Made by a program: the position numbers and the translations under genes. A stretch of 64,000 bases of DNA from Pseudomonadota bacterium (lineage in GTDB: Bacteria; Pseudomonadota; Gammaproteobacteria; Burkholderiales; Burkholderiaceae_B), in NCBI GenBank assembly GCA_023425645.1, contig JAFACG010000026.1, positions 1 through 64,000 on the forward strand, in the 5' to 3' direction. Shown piece after piece: positions 28,201 through 36,820 of the stretch; positions within the stretch are counted from its first letter, which is position 1; every line of letters starts with the position of its first letter. Under the pieces are notes generated by a model. The model saw only the letters and a program-made list of their open reading frames with translations, had not been told where the DNA came from and did no database searches.

Positions 28201-29153
28201 GTGCCGACCGCTACGCCATGATGACAGGCCGGCTGGACCTGGACATGGATCTGCCGCGCATCGCCATCCAGGGCAAAGTGGTGGCGGACGCGGGCTGGTT
28301 CAACCTGGACATGCTGGGCGGCATCCCCACCGTGGACAGCGACGTGGTGGTGCTGCGCGCCGGCCAGACGCTGCAGGACCAGGAGGTCGAGGGCACTACG
28401 GACATGACGATGGAGATCGACGTGGATCTGGGGCCGCGCTTCTACCTGACCGGCTACGGCGTGAACTCCGGCCTGGTGGGGGACCTGAAGATCACCATGA
28501 TAGGCGGCAAGCTGACGGGCATAGGCGCGCTGCGCACCCGCGGCGGGCGCATCGAACTGTACGGGCAGAAGCTGCTGCTCAGGCGCGGTACCGTGACCTT
28601 CCAGGGCGACATCACCTCGCCCATCCTGGACATCGAGGCCCTGCGCACCGACCAGGCCGTGCAGGCCGGCGTCAAGGTGGCCGGCACGGCGCGCCGGCCG
28701 CGCATCGACCTGGTGTCCTATCCGGAAGTGAGCGAAGTGGAGAAGCTGTCCTGGCTGCTGCTGGGACACGGACCCGACGACTCGGGCGGGGACATCGCCT
28801 TGCTGCTGAGCGTGGGCACCTCCTTCCTGGGCGACGGCGAACCGTTCTACCGCAAGTTCGGCATCGACGAGGTCGCCATGCGTTCGGGCGACCTGGGCAG
28901 CCCGGGCAGCATCCTGCCGGTGGAAAGTGTGGTCAAATCCCTGAACAGCGGCACCAGCGACGTGGAGCGCAAGTTCCTGGCGATCTCCAAGGGGCTTACG
29001 TCCGACATCACGGTCAGCCTGCAGCAGGCCATGGCCGACACCGGGACGGTGGGGCGCGCCAGCTACCGCCTGGCGCGCGGCCTGACGGCGGAACTGAGCG
29101 CCGGCACGGTCAACGGCCTGGCCCTGATCTACCGCTGGTTCTCCCAGGACTAG
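25287..29153 (+). CDS. tamB: Translocation and assembly module protein TamB
   Basis: The 1288-aa protein has one N-terminal membrane anchor (PFVVMALLLVCGFAYWVLAS), a very long periplasmic part built of beta-taco repeats, and a C-terminal DUF490 domain (about 950-1288; GKLTGIGALRTRGGRIELYG, LRTDQAVQAGVKVAGTARRP, EKLSWLLLGHG). The inner part contains two Pro/Ala/Glu-rich low-complexity insertions (about 230-290 and 590-640). It spans the periplasm as the partner of TamA and is an AsmA-like candidate for phospholipid transport. Confidence 0.92.
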   Translation: MAFLRRWFRRFALWGIPFVVMALLLVCGFAYWVLASEAGTRWALRTALPHANGSAQGVRGSVWDGLSIDHLVLDLPDTRVDIERLRLQANWKELLERRLHVVELSAQKVDVALTTPAEPKPDEPFQMPELPVHIAVDKLALGQFMLTQDGAPLPLAVADLSAALSVGTEGGQLRLYDLMLANEFMRAGLQGEVDLARFEAPFPARADVQIIARGLTPESPVCARQYLPGYAPKEAAPAARQGGTPAASKPDGKTGVPDAVQSEAAASEAGAPAASGDERITEPVAVPEPEPLPDCVINAQLTLDGSLEQAALTLQGSGQGYHLDARADLTPLAAVPVRQATVALQLPDQSKLDADFAWDAQQDEGHIKDHFKGQFRSDRLDLHALLGDVLPDALINGQGRFDVLLVDKAQLVTADVDVQLLQGSRWNRQPAAGQIKAHVASPAQPGSADWWRGLTVSEALTDLKVGDNRIALKGGFGEPDSMLDLQVQVPRAGQLWPGLELGTVSAEGKLRGAIARHGLELKARYDLGGTKRDQLGQGLAQADLALEGSWNFAGQGKAAFWDGRVTRLAADHAGLGAKLQSAMPVLFTAALTPPEPEPERLQELGRELPVQESASSAQAPTPESPAETPAAGVPAAGEAPPASTAAQQALATPWSLRIGATTIATTMDGQSWVALRHQESRYQAGQWASQGALTDLVLSQPRIERLMRKLGVEEQAQEKKGGVKVASRKNTRPDEIEVKADWNLSFAGALAGQARIQRVSGDVQVPAEPPFPLGLQDMSLTLKATPGSGGRSRLDALLDVRTQRMGYLSATAETVVHATPGGGIALRDGDAKKINVKANIDDLGWTSLFLGDAMELGGRLNADVNIDVGAKWAWTSRGTVTGRDLRFTRLDDGIRLLDGSLDARFDGDVFRLESLTFPATPRVEPQEWRTATWLKESPDAKGGKLTVSGQWNLVNQQGTFAVDILRFPIVQRADRYAMMTGRLDLDMDLPRIAIQGKVVADAGWFNLDMLGGIPTVDSDVVVLRAGQTLQDQEVEGTTDMTMEIDVDLGPRFYLTGYGVNSGLVGDLKITMIGGKLTGIGALRTRGGRIELYGQKLLLRRGTVTFQGDITSPILDIEALRTDQAVQAGVKVAGTARRPRIDLVSYPEVSEVEKLSWLLLGHGPDDSGGDIALLLSVGTSFLGDGEPFYRKFGIDEVAMRSGDLGSPGSILPVESVVKSLNSGTSDVERKFLAISKGLTSDITVSLQQAMADTGTVGRASYRLARGLTAELSAGTVNGLALIYRWFSQD

Positions 29154-29176
29154 GACCATGCACAGGTTCCAAGAAA

Positions 29177-29202
29177 GCGCGCCCGCCGGGAAACGGGCGC
29201 GC
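29177..29202 (+). terminator. GC-rich hairpin after tamB
   Basis: The stem GCGCGCCCG / CGGGCGCGC with an 8-base loop lies 24 bases past the tamB stop. No T-run follows, so it is at most a weak terminator or an mRNA 3'-end stabiliser before the dcd promoter. Confidence 0.45.
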
Positions 29203-29297
29203 AAGCCGCATGAATGTCGTTTTTGCGCGTCGTGTGGGTCAAGCTTGCATGTAAACGATAAAATACCCGGTTACTGATTTAAGGCGGCTAATTTCCT

Positions 29298-29861
29298 ATG
29301 AGTATCAAAAGCGACCGTTGGATTCGGCGGGCTGCTGCCGAAGGCATGATCGAACCCTTCGAGGCCGGCCAGGTGCGCAGCGTGGACGGGCAGCGCATCG
29401 TCAGCTACGGCACCAGCAGCTACGGCTACGACGTGCGTTGCGCCAACGAATTCAAGATCTTCACCAACATCAATTCGACCATCGTGGACCCCAAGGCCTT
29501 CGACGAGAAGTCCTTCGTGGATTTCGTGGGCGACGTGTGCATCATCCCGCCCAATTCCTTCGCGCTGGCCCGCACGGTCGAATATTTCCGCATCCCGCGC
29601 AGCGTGCTCACCATGTGTCTGGGCAAGAGCACCTATGCCCGCTGCGGCATCATCGTCAACGTCACGCCGCTGGAGCCCGAATGGGAAGGCCACGTGACGC
29701 TGGAGTTTTCCAACACCACCCCGCTGCCGGCCAAGATCTACGCCGGCGAGGGCTGCGCGCAGATGCTGTTCTTCGAAAGCGACGAAATCTGCGAAGTGTC
29801 GTACCGCGACCGCGGCGGCAAATATCAGGGTCAGCTGGGCGTCACCTTGCCCCGTACCTAG
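29298..29861 (+). CDS. dcd: dCTP deaminase
   Basis: The 187-aa length and sequence fit bacterial Dcd: [13 protein letters not shown] near the N-terminus, the core [20 protein letters not shown] with the catalytic Glu, and a C-terminus ending [13 protein letters not shown]. It deaminates dCTP to dUTP, feeding dTMP synthesis. The dUTP would then be handled by dUTPase, and ThyA/FolA lie 7 kb downstream. The decarboxylase gene starts 11 bases after its stop, so they are likely cotranscribed. Confidence 0.95.
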   Translation: MSIKSDRWIRRAAAEGMIEPFEAGQVRSVDGQRIVSYGTSSYGYDVRCANEFKIFTNINSTIVDPKAFDEKSFVDFVGDVCIIPPNSFALARTVEYFRIPRSVLTMCLGKSTYARCGIIVNVTPLEPEWEGHVTLEFSNTTPLPAKIYAGEGCAQMLFFESDEICEVSYRDRGGKYQGQLGVTLPRT

Positions 29862-29871
29862 GAGTTCTGGA

Positions 29872-32145
29872 ATGAAGTTTCGTTTTCCCATCGTCATCAT
29901 CGACGAAGACTACCGTTCCGAAAACGCGTCAGGCCTGGGCATCCGAGCCCTGGCCGCCGCGATAGAGGCCGAAGGCGTTGAAGTTCTCGGGGTCACCAGC
30001 TATGGTGACCTTAGTTCTTTTGCGCAGCAGCAAAGCCGCGCGAGCGCCTTCATCCTGTCGATCGACGATGAGGAATTCGACGTGGACTCCCCCGAGGATG
30101 TCGCCAATGCGATCATGAATTTGCGCTCCTTCATCGGCGAGCTGCGCTTTCGCAACGAGGACATCCCCATCTACCTGTACGGGGAGACGCGCACGTCGCA
30201 GCACATCCCCAACGACATCCTGCGTGAACTGCACGGCTTCATCCACATGTTCGAGGACACGCCCGAGTTCGTGGCCCGGCACATCATACGCGAAGCGCGC
30301 TCCTACCTGGACAGCCTGGCGCCGCCGTTCTTTCGCGAGCTGGTGAACTACGCCTCGGACGGTTCCTACTCCTGGCATTGCCCGGGGCACTCGGGCGGGG
30401 TCGCCTTCCTGAAAAGCCCGGTGGGCCAGATGTTCCACCAGTTCTTCGGCGAGAACATGCTGCGCGCCGACGTCTGCAACGCCGTGGACGAACTGGGCCA
30501 GCTGCTGGACCACACCGGCCCGGTGGCCGAGGCCGAGCGCAATGCCGCGCGCATCTTCCACGCGGATCACTGCTTCTTCGTGACCAACGGCACGTCCACC
30601 TCCAACAAGATCGTCTGGCACGCCAACGTGGCCAACGACGACGTGGTGGTGGTGGACCGCAACTGCCACAAGTCCATCCTGCACGCCATCACCATGACGG
30701 GCGCCATCCCGGTGTTCCTGCGCCCGACGCGCAACCACCTGGGCATCATCGGCCCCATCCCGCAGGAAGAATTCCAGCCTGAGAACATCCGCCGCAAGAT
30801 CGAGGCCAACCCCTTCGCGCGCAACGCCAAGAACAAGAAGCCCCGCATCCTGACGCTGACCCAGTCCACCTACGACGGGGTCATCTACAACGTCGAGATG
30901 ATCAAGGAAACGCTGGATTCGGAAATCGACACGCTGCATTTCGACGAAGCCTGGCTGCCGCACGCCGCCTTCCACGACTTCTATCACGACATGCATGCCA
31001 TCGGCGCCGATCGTCCGCGCAGCAAGGACACCATGATCTACGCCACGCACTCCACGCACAAGATGCTGGCGGGCCTGTCGCAGGCCTCGCAGATCACGGT
31101 GCAGGATGCGGAAAACCGCCAGCTGGACCGCAACGTCTTCAACGAAGCCTACCTGATGCACACCAGCACCAGCCCGCAGTACGCCATCATTGCGTCCTGC
31201 GACGTGGCCGCGGCCATGATGGAGCCGCCCGGCGGCACGGCCCTGGTCGAGGAAAGCATCCGCGAGGCCATGGATTTCCGTCGCGCCATGCGCAAGGTGT
31301 CCGGCGAGTACGGGGAAGACGACTGGTGGTTCAGGGTCTGGGGTCCGGACCGCCTGCCCGAGGAAGGCATAGGCAACCGCGAGGACTGGATCCTGCGTTC
31401 GGGCGCCGAATGGCACGGCTTTGGCAAGCTGCCGACCGACTTCAACATGCTGGACCCGGTCAAGGCCACGGTCATCACCCCCGGCCTGGACATCTCCGGC
31501 ACTTTTGCCGACCACGGCATTCCGGCCGCCCTGGTGTCCAAGTACCTGGCCGAGCACGGCGTGGTGGTGGAGAAGACCGGCCTGTATTCCTTCTTCATCC
31601 TGTTCACCATCGGCATCACCAAGGGCCGCTGGAACACGCTGCTGACGGCCCTGCAGCAGTTCAAGGACGACTACGACCGCAACCAGCCCATGTGGCGCAT
31701 CCTGCCGGACTTCTGCAAGGCCCAGCCCACTTACGAGCGCATGGGCCTGCGCGACCTGTGCCAGCAGATCCACGAAGCCTACCGCAAGTACGACCTGGCG
31801 CGCCTGACCACCGAGGTCTACCTGAGCGACATGGTGCCGGCCATGAAGCCGTCCGACGCCTACGCCAAGATGGCGCACCGCGAGATCGAGCGCGTGGGCA
31901 TCGACGAACTGGAAGGCCGCGTCACCGGCGTGCTGCTCACCCCGTACCCGCCCGGCATCCCGCTGCTGATCCCCGGCGAGCGCTTCAACTCGCGCATCGT
32001 GGAATACCTGCAGTTCGCGCGTGAATTCAACGCCCGCTTCCCCGGCTTTGAAACCTACGTGCACGGCCTGGCCCAGGATATCGGTCCTGACGGCCTGCCG
32101 CGCTACTACGTGGATTGCATCCGCGAATCCGAGGCTGGCGAGTAA
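29872..32145 (+). CDS. Orn/Lys/Arg decarboxylase, fold type I PLP enzyme
   Basis: The 757-aa protein has the three expected parts: an N-terminal wing domain (about 1-130, PIVIIDEDYRSENASGLGI), the PLP core (CPGHSGGVAFLKSP; TQSTYDGVIYNVEM; FDEAWLPHAAFHDFY; the PLP lysine K397 in THSTHKMLAGLSQ) and the C-terminal domain (LLTPYPPGIPLLIPGERF). It is of the large inducible type (AdiA/LdcC/SpeF), which decarboxylates arginine, lysine or ornithine to a polyamine precursor with proton uptake. The substrate cannot be fixed by eye. No antiporter gene accompanies it, so an acid-resistance role is less likely than a biosynthetic one. Confidence 0.9.
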   Translation: MKFRFPIVIIDEDYRSENASGLGIRALAAAIEAEGVEVLGVTSYGDLSSFAQQQSRASAFILSIDDEEFDVDSPEDVANAIMNLRSFIGELRFRNEDIPIYLYGETRTSQHIPNDILRELHGFIHMFEDTPEFVARHIIREARSYLDSLAPPFFRELVNYASDGSYSWHCPGHSGGVAFLKSPVGQMFHQFFGENMLRADVCNAVDELGQLLDHTGPVAEAERNAARIFHADHCFFVTNGTSTSNKIVWHANVANDDVVVVDRNCHKSILHAITMTGAIPVFLRPTRNHLGIIGPIPQEEFQPENIRRKIEANPFARNAKNKKPRILTLTQSTYDGVIYNVEMIKETLDSEIDTLHFDEAWLPHAAFHDFYHDMHAIGADRPRSKDTMIYATHSTHKMLAGLSQASQITVQDAENRQLDRNVFNEAYLMHTSTSPQYAIIASCDVAAAMMEPPGGTALVEESIREAMDFRRAMRKVSGEYGEDDWWFRVWGPDRLPEEGIGNREDWILRSGAEWHGFGKLPTDFNMLDPVKATVITPGLDISGTFADHGIPAALVSKYLAEHGVVVEKTGLYSFFILFTIGITKGRWNTLLTALQQFKDDYDRNQPMWRILPDFCKAQPTYERMGLRDLCQQIHEAYRKYDLARLTTEVYLSDMVPAMKPSDAYAKMAHREIERVGIDELEGRVTGVLLTPYPPGIPLLIPGERFNSRIVEYLQFAREFNARFPGFETYVHGLAQDIGPDGLPRYYVDCIRESEAGE

Positions 32146-32151
32146 AGCAGA

Positions 32152-33384
32152 GTGGCACCATTTTTCGACGTCGCCGTCATTGGCGCAGGGGCGGCCGGCA
32201 TGCTGGCCGCCGGCATGGCCGGCCAGCGCGGCCTTCGGGTCGTGCTGATCGATCACGCGGAAAAGCTCGCCGAGAAGATACGCATCTCCGGCGGCGGCCG
32301 CTGCAATTTCACCAACACCGGGACCTCTCCGGAAAACTTCATTTCGCAGAATCCGCACTTCTGCCGTTCCGCCCTGGCGGCCTATACGCCGCAGGATTTT
32401 CTGCAGCTGGTGCGCGACTACCGCATCGGCTACCACGAAAAGCACAAGGGCCAGCTGTTCTGCGACGATTCCAGCGAGTCCATCATCCAGATGCTGCGCC
32501 AGGAATGCCTGAAAGGGCAGGTGTCCTGGCGCATGCCCTGTTCGGTGCAATCCATAGGCCGCATCGAGGCCGGCTTCGTGCTGCGCACCAGCCAGGGCGA
32601 CCTGCAGGCGCGCCAGGTGGTCATCGCCACCGGCGGCATGGCCATCCCGCAACTGGGCTCCACGGATTATGCGCTGCGCGTGGCCCGGCACTTCGGCCTC
32701 AAGGTCATCGAGCCGCACCCGGCCCTGGTTCCGCTGACTTTCGACGGCCGGGACTGGCGTCCGTTTTCCTCGCTGAGCGGCATGGCGCTGGAAGTGGAAG
32801 TCAGCACGGGCGCCGGCAAGCAGCGCCAGGCCTTCCTGGAGGATCTGCTGTTCACGCACCGCGGCCTGTCCGGTCCGGCCATCCTGCAGATTTCCAGCTA
32901 CTGGAAGTCGGGCGAGGGGATCACCGTGGACCTGGCTCCCGGCCAGGACATAGGCCAGCAATTGCTGGACGCCAAGCCCGGCAATCGCCAGCTCCTGGTC
33001 ACGGTCCTCTCGAGCCTGTGGCCGCGCCGCCTGGTGGAGCAGTGGCTGGATACCTCGGACCTGCTGCCCAGGGGCGTGGGCCAGCAGCGCCTGGCGGACC
33101 TGCCGGACCGCGTGCTGCGCACGGTCGGGCAGGTCATCAATGCCTGGCAGCTCAAGCCCAGCGGCACGGCCGGCTACAAGAAGGCCGAGGTCATGAGCGG
33201 CGGAGTGGACACGCGCGAGCTGAATCAGAAGAACATGGAGGCCCGCAAGGTGTCCGGCCTGTACTTCATCGGCGAGGCGGTCGACGTGACCGGCTGGCTG
33301 GGCGGCTACAATTTCCAGTGGGCATGGGCGTCGGCGGCGGCTTGCGCGCGCTCGCTCAGCGCTGATCCCGGGCGTGGTTTATAG
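32152..33384 (+). CDS. HI0933/YhiN-family FAD-dependent oxidoreductase
   Basis: The 410-aa protein uses GTG 32152 as start, 6 bases after the decarboxylase stop. It has the dinucleotide-binding N-terminus DVAVIGAGAAGMLAAGMAG, then RISGGGRCNFTNTG, VVIATGGMAIPQLGSTDYA, and the C-terminal FAD-contact KVSGLYFIGEAVDVTGWLGGYNFQWAWASA. These are hallmarks of the HI0933 flavoprotein family. Its physiological reaction is unknown; some distant relatives (BaiN) reduce bile-acid intermediates. Confidence 0.88.
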   Translation: MAPFFDVAVIGAGAAGMLAAGMAGQRGLRVVLIDHAEKLAEKIRISGGGRCNFTNTGTSPENFISQNPHFCRSALAAYTPQDFLQLVRDYRIGYHEKHKGQLFCDDSSESIIQMLRQECLKGQVSWRMPCSVQSIGRIEAGFVLRTSQGDLQARQVVIATGGMAIPQLGSTDYALRVARHFGLKVIEPHPALVPLTFDGRDWRPFSSLSGMALEVEVSTGAGKQRQAFLEDLLFTHRGLSGPAILQISSYWKSGEGITVDLAPGQDIGQQLLDAKPGNRQLLVTVLSSLWPRRLVEQWLDTSDLLPRGVGQQRLADLPDRVLRTVGQVINAWQLKPSGTAGYKKAEVMSGGVDTRELNQKNMEARKVSGLYFIGEAVDVTGWLGGYNFQWAWASAAACARSLSADPGRGL

Positions 33385-33422
33385 TTTAGGCAACAAGCAC
33401 TTTTTGTTTTTAAGGGGGGCGC

Positions 33423-33797
33423 ATGCAGCTACCTGACGATAGAAAATATGTGGCCACCCACGAGTGGGCCAAGGCAGACGGCGATGTGGTGCTGGTGGGC
33501 ATCACCGACTTTGCCCAGGACCAACTGGGCGATCTGGTGTTCGTGGGTGAGTTCACACCCGGCACGCGCCTGGAAGCCGGCCAGACGGCCGGCGTGGTCG
33601 AGTCGGTCAAGGCCGCGTCGGACATCTATGCGCCCGTCGCGGGCGAACTGGTGGAGTTCAACGAAGCGCTGTCCGATTCGCCCAACCTGATCAACGAGGC
33701 GGCGTTCGATACCTGGATCTTCAAGCTCAAGGCCGACAATCCCGCCGACCTGGACGGCCTGCTGGACGGCTCCGGCTACGAGGCCGTGGCCGAGTAA
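33423..33797 (+). CDS. gcvH: Glycine cleavage system H protein
   Basis: The 124-aa protein fits GcvH: VATHEWAKADGDVVLVGITD, the lipoylation site VVESVKAASD with Lys63, and the C-terminal DTWIFKLKADNP. It carries the aminomethyl arm between the P, T and L proteins. Unusually, gcvT and gcvP are not beside it; the preceding gene is a flavoprotein and a terminator follows. It may be the only H protein with the rest elsewhere, or a second copy used in another lipoyl route. Confidence 0.93.
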   Translation: MQLPDDRKYVATHEWAKADGDVVLVGITDFAQDQLGDLVFVGEFTPGTRLEAGQTAGVVESVKAASDIYAPVAGELVEFNEALSDSPNLINEAAFDTWIFKLKADNPADLDGLLDGSGYEAVAE

Positions 33798-33829
33798 ACA
33801 ACCGGTCTTGGGCGCGTCATGCCGTACGC

Positions 33830-33851
33830 AATGCCTCCTTCGGGAGGCATT
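33830..33851 (+). terminator. Rho-independent terminator of gcvH
   Basis: The hairpin AATGCCTCC-TTCG-GGAGGCATT with a stable TTCG tetraloop is followed by GTTTTG, about 30 bases after the gcvH stop. Confidence 0.85.
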
Positions 33852-33929
33852 GTTTTGCCTGTTGTGAAAGCGGGCCAGGGGTTCGGTGTGAACCACGCGG
33901 CAAGCTCAAGAGGCGCCCGGCGCCTGCTG

Positions 33930-34060
33930 CCGGCCAGGGGCGCCGGCAAGCCGTCAGCCCGGACCGGCCCTGTCTTTTCCCGGGCGGAGTCGTCACCAAG
34001 ACCAGTCTGTTATCGGCCTGCCCGTCCACCTCTGGGGAACTTCTGAAGAATCACGAAAAA
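33930..34060. repeat. Dispersed intergenic repeat, copy A
   Basis: This segment shares with 43201-43335 an identical 18-mer (GCGCCGGCAAGCCGTCAG at 33940-33957), then AAGACCAGT with nearly the same spacing (at 33998), ATCG-x-CCTG, and a run GGxxAACTTCTxxAGAAT. The region 33910-33950 can itself fold into a GC-rich hairpin (GCGCCCGGCGCC with GGGGCGCCGGC). It ends at the tail of the aminotransferase gene. Its nature (REP-like, MITE-like or RNA) is unknown. Confidence 0.6.
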
Positions 34061-34061
34061 C

Positions 34062-35387
34062 CTAGCGCACGTTCTTCAAGGCTGTCCGAATGGTGCTGAA
34101 TATCTGATCGATCTGTTCCTGCTCCACGATCAGCGGCGGAGAAATGGCGATGGTGTCGCCGGTGTAGCGCACCAGCACCCCTTGCTCGAAACAGGCGTTG
34201 AAGACTTCGGCGGCGCGCGCGCCGGGCGCGCCCGCGCGGCTGGCCAGTTCGATGCCGGCCACCAGCCCCAGATTGCGGATGTCGATGATGTGCGGACTGC
34301 CGCGCAAGGAGTGGGCCGCCTGTTCGAAGTAGGGGCTCAGGCGCCGGGCGCGCTGGAACAGCGCCTCATCCTGGTAGATCTCCAGGGTGGCCAGGATGGC
34401 GGCCGTGGCAAGCGGGTGGGCGGAATAGGTGTAGCCGTGAAAGAATTCGATTCCGCCTTGGCTGGCGTCCAGGATGGCATCGTGAATCTCGCGCCGTACG
34501 GCCACCGCCCCGGCGGGCACAGCGGCATTGCTGATGCCCTTGGCGAGCGTGATCAGGTCGGGCGTGACGTGGAAGTACTGGCTGGCGGTGTTGTCCCCCA
34601 GGCGGCCGAACGCGGTGATGACTTCGTCGAAAATGAGCAGGATGCCGTGCTTGCTCGTGATCTGGCGCAGGCGCTCCAGATAGCCCTGGGGGGGGACCAG
34701 CACGCCGGTCGATCCGGCCAGCGGCTCCACGATCACGGCGGCGATGTTGCTGGCGTCATGCAGGGCGATGAGCCCTTCCAGGTGGTCGGCCAGATGCGCG
34801 CCCCAGGCCGGCTGCCCCTGGGTAAAGGCATTGTGTTCCAGGCTGTGCGTGTGGGGCAGGTGGTCCACGCCGGGAATCAGGATGGGCGAGAAGGCCCGGC
34901 GGTTGGCGGTGATGCCGCCCACCGAGATGCCGCCCAGGCCCACGCCGTGGTAGCTGCGTTCGCGGCCGATGAAGCGCGTGCGCTGCCCTTGTCCGCGGGC
35001 CCGATGGTAGGCCAGGGCGATCTTCAGCGCGGTGTCCACGGACTCCGAGCCGGAATTGGTGAAGAAGATGCGGTCCAGCCCGTCGGGCATGAGGCCGGCC
35101 ACCGCCTGGGCGGCGCGAAAGGCGTCCTCGTGGCCGAGCTGGAAGCTGGGCGCGTAGTCCAGGTTCATGGTCTGGCGCGTCAGCGCCTCGATGATGTGGG
35201 CGCGGCCGTGTCCGGCGTTCACGCACCACAGGCCCGCCGTGCCGTCCAGGATGGGGCGTCCGTCCGCCGTGTAATAGTGCATGCCTTTGGCGCGGGCCAG
35301 CAGCTTGGGGTTCTGCTTGAACTGGCGATTGGCCGTGAACGGCATCCAGAGAGAAGACAGGTCGGGGCTGGCGGGGGGACGGATCAT
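34062..35387 (-). CDS. Omega-amino acid:pyruvate aminotransferase (class III)
   Basis: From ATG 35387 the product is 441 aa. Its N-terminus SLWMPFTANRQFKQNPKLLA is typical of beta-alanine/omega-amino acid:pyruvate transaminases. It has FTNSGSESVDTALKIA (PLP phosphate), ERSYHGVGLGGISVGG, LLIFDEVITAFGRLG (PLP Asp) and LAKGISNAAVPAGAV with the Schiff-base Lys. It moves the amino group of beta-alanine or similar omega-amines to pyruvate. Beta-alanine is a product of reductive pyrimidine breakdown, but no such genes are adjacent. The frame is open upstream to 35492 without better start signals. Confidence 0.88.
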   Translation of the reverse strand: MIRPPASPDLSSLWMPFTANRQFKQNPKLLARAKGMHYYTADGRPILDGTAGLWCVNAGHGRAHIIEALTRQTMNLDYAPSFQLGHEDAFRAAQAVAGLMPDGLDRIFFTNSGSESVDTALKIALAYHRARGQGQRTRFIGRERSYHGVGLGGISVGGITANRRAFSPILIPGVDHLPHTHSLEHNAFTQGQPAWGAHLADHLEGLIALHDASNIAAVIVEPLAGSTGVLVPPQGYLERLRQITSKHGILLIFDEVITAFGRLGDNTASQYFHVTPDLITLAKGISNAAVPAGAVAVRREIHDAILDASQGGIEFFHGYTYSAHPLATAAILATLEIYQDEALFQRARRLSPYFEQAAHSLRGSPHIIDIRNLGLVAGIELASRAGAPGARAAEVFNACFEQGVLVRYTGDTIAISPPLIVEQEQIDQIFSTIRTALKNVR

Positions 35388-35521
35388 GGCGCATTCCAGG
35401 AAGAAGGACACACGAAACCTGACGGTCTGCTGACCGTGCATCTGTATTGTCTCGCGTCCTTGCTGCGCTGCAAAGCGCCGCCGTCTTGGCAAAAACCCCT
35501 AGGAGGGAGCCCCTGCCAGCT

Positions 35522-36016
35522 TCAGGTGGCGCGCCGGTAGGTGACGAAGTCGAACTTCAGGCCGTTCTCGGCGGGCTGGGGCAGGCGCTCGACTTCTTTC
35601 CACTGGCTGGCGGACAGCTCGGGGAAGAAGGTGTCGCCGGCCACAAAGGCGTGGATTTCCGTGGCGACCAATTCCTGGGCGAGGGGCAGGGCCAGCCGGA
35701 AGAGCTGCTCGCCGCCGATCACGCAGACTGTCCCGGCATCGGGGCAGGCGCGCAGGGCCTGTTCCAGGTCGGTGAAGACCTGGGCGCCGGGCGCCGGGTA
35801 GTCCGCGTTGCGGCTGATGACCAGGTTGGGGCGCCCCGGCAGGGGACGGCCCAGGGATTCCCAGGTCTTGCGGCCCATGATGATGGGCAGGCCCATGGTG
35901 ACGCGCTTGAAATGCTGCAGGTCGCAGGGCAGGCGCCAGGGCAGGGCGTTGTCCTTGCCGATGCAGCGGTTGGCCGAGTAGGCCACGACCAGGCGGATGG
36001 CGGGAAGCGTAGTCAT
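35522..36016 (-). CDS. folA: Dihydrofolate reductase
   Basis: The 164-aa protein shows [20 protein letters not shown], the catalytic acid in LPCDLQHFK (Asp32), [20 protein letters not shown] and [16 protein letters not shown] for NADPH binding. It regenerates tetrahydrofolate, consumed by ThyA. Its ATG overlaps the thyA stop by 4 bases, so the pair is translationally coupled. Confidence 0.96.
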   Translation of the reverse strand: MTTLPAIRLVVAYSANRCIGKDNALPWRLPCDLQHFKRVTMGLPIIMGRKTWESLGRPLPGRPNLVISRNADYPAPGAQVFTDLEQALRACPDAGTVCVIGGEQLFRLALPLAQELVATEIHAFVAGDTFFPELSASQWKEVERLPQPAENGLKFDFVTYRRAT

Positions 36017-36813
36017 ACGGCGACGGGAGCCTTGATGTGGGGGTGGGGTTCGTAGCCGGTGATCTCGAAGTCTTCGAATTCGTAGTCGAACAGGCTGGCG
36101 GGCTTGCGCTTGATGGTCAGCGTGGGGTAGGGGCGGGGCTCGCGCGCGAGCTGCAGCTCGGCCTGCTCGAAGTGATTCGAATACAGGTGGCAGTCGCCGC
36201 CGGTCCAGATGAAGTCGCCCACGTCCAGGTCGCATTGCTGGGCCACCATGTGCGTCAGCAGGGCGTAGCTGGCGATGTTGAAGGGCACGCCCAGGAAAAT
36301 GTCCGCGCTGCGCTGGTAGAGCTGGCAGGACAGCTTGCCGTCGGCCACGTAGAACTGGAACAGGGCGTGGCAGGGCGGCAGGGCCATCTGGCCGACGTCG
36401 GCCACGTTCCAGGCGGATACGATCAGGCGGCGGGAGTCGGGGTTGCGGCGGATCTGTTCCACGACCTGGCTGATCTGGTCGATGTGGCGCCCGTCCGGCG
36501 CGGGCCAGGAGCGCCACTGCACGCCGTAGACCGGCCCCAGATTGCCGTCCGCATCCGCCCATTCGTCCCAGATGGTGACGCCGCGTTCCTGCAGCCAGCG
36601 CACGTTGGAATCCCCGCGCAGGAACCACAGCAGCTCGATGAAGATGCTGCGGGTATGCAGCTTCTTGGTGGTGATCAGGGGAAAGCCCTGCGAAAGATCG
36701 AAGCGCATCTGGTGGCCGAACACCGAACGGGTGCCCGTGCCGGTGCGGTCGGTCTTGGGAGTGCCTTGGGTGTAGACCAGGCGCAGCAGGTCTTCGTAGG
36801 GATGTGCGGACAT
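36013..36813 (-). CDS. thyA: Thymidylate synthase
   Basis: The 266-aa enzyme has [15 protein letters not shown], the cofactor region [20 protein letters not shown], the catalytic Cys148 in [12 protein letters not shown], and the C-terminal [21 protein letters not shown]. It methylates dUMP to dTMP with methylene-THF. It sits between osmC (stop 7 bases upstream) and folA (overlapping), a likely three-gene operon. Confidence 0.97.
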   Translation of the reverse strand: MSAHPYEDLLRLVYTQGTPKTDRTGTGTRSVFGHQMRFDLSQGFPLITTKKLHTRSIFIELLWFLRGDSNVRWLQERGVTIWDEWADADGNLGPVYGVQWRSWPAPDGRHIDQISQVVEQIRRNPDSRRLIVSAWNVADVGQMALPPCHALFQFYVADGKLSCQLYQRSADIFLGVPFNIASYALLTHMVAQQCDLDVGDFIWTGGDCHLYSNHFEQAELQLAREPRPYPTLTIKRKPASLFDYEFEDFEITGYEPHPHIKAPVAV

Positions 36814-36820
36814 GGCGGTC

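Noticed and set aside
26028..29204. Very long open frame (about 1058 codons) on the minus strand opposite tamB
   Set aside because: It is an antisense effect of high-GC codon bias; the plus frame has the TamB domain, coupling to tamA and normal starts. The minus product is His/Gln/Arg-rich without a domain.
29929..32961. Long minus-strand open frame opposite the decarboxylase gene
   Set aside because: Same antisense effect; the plus strand has a full decarboxylase with PLP Lys.
33385..33422. Glycine riboswitch before gcvH
   Set aside because: Only 38 bases separate the genes, far too short for an aptamer.
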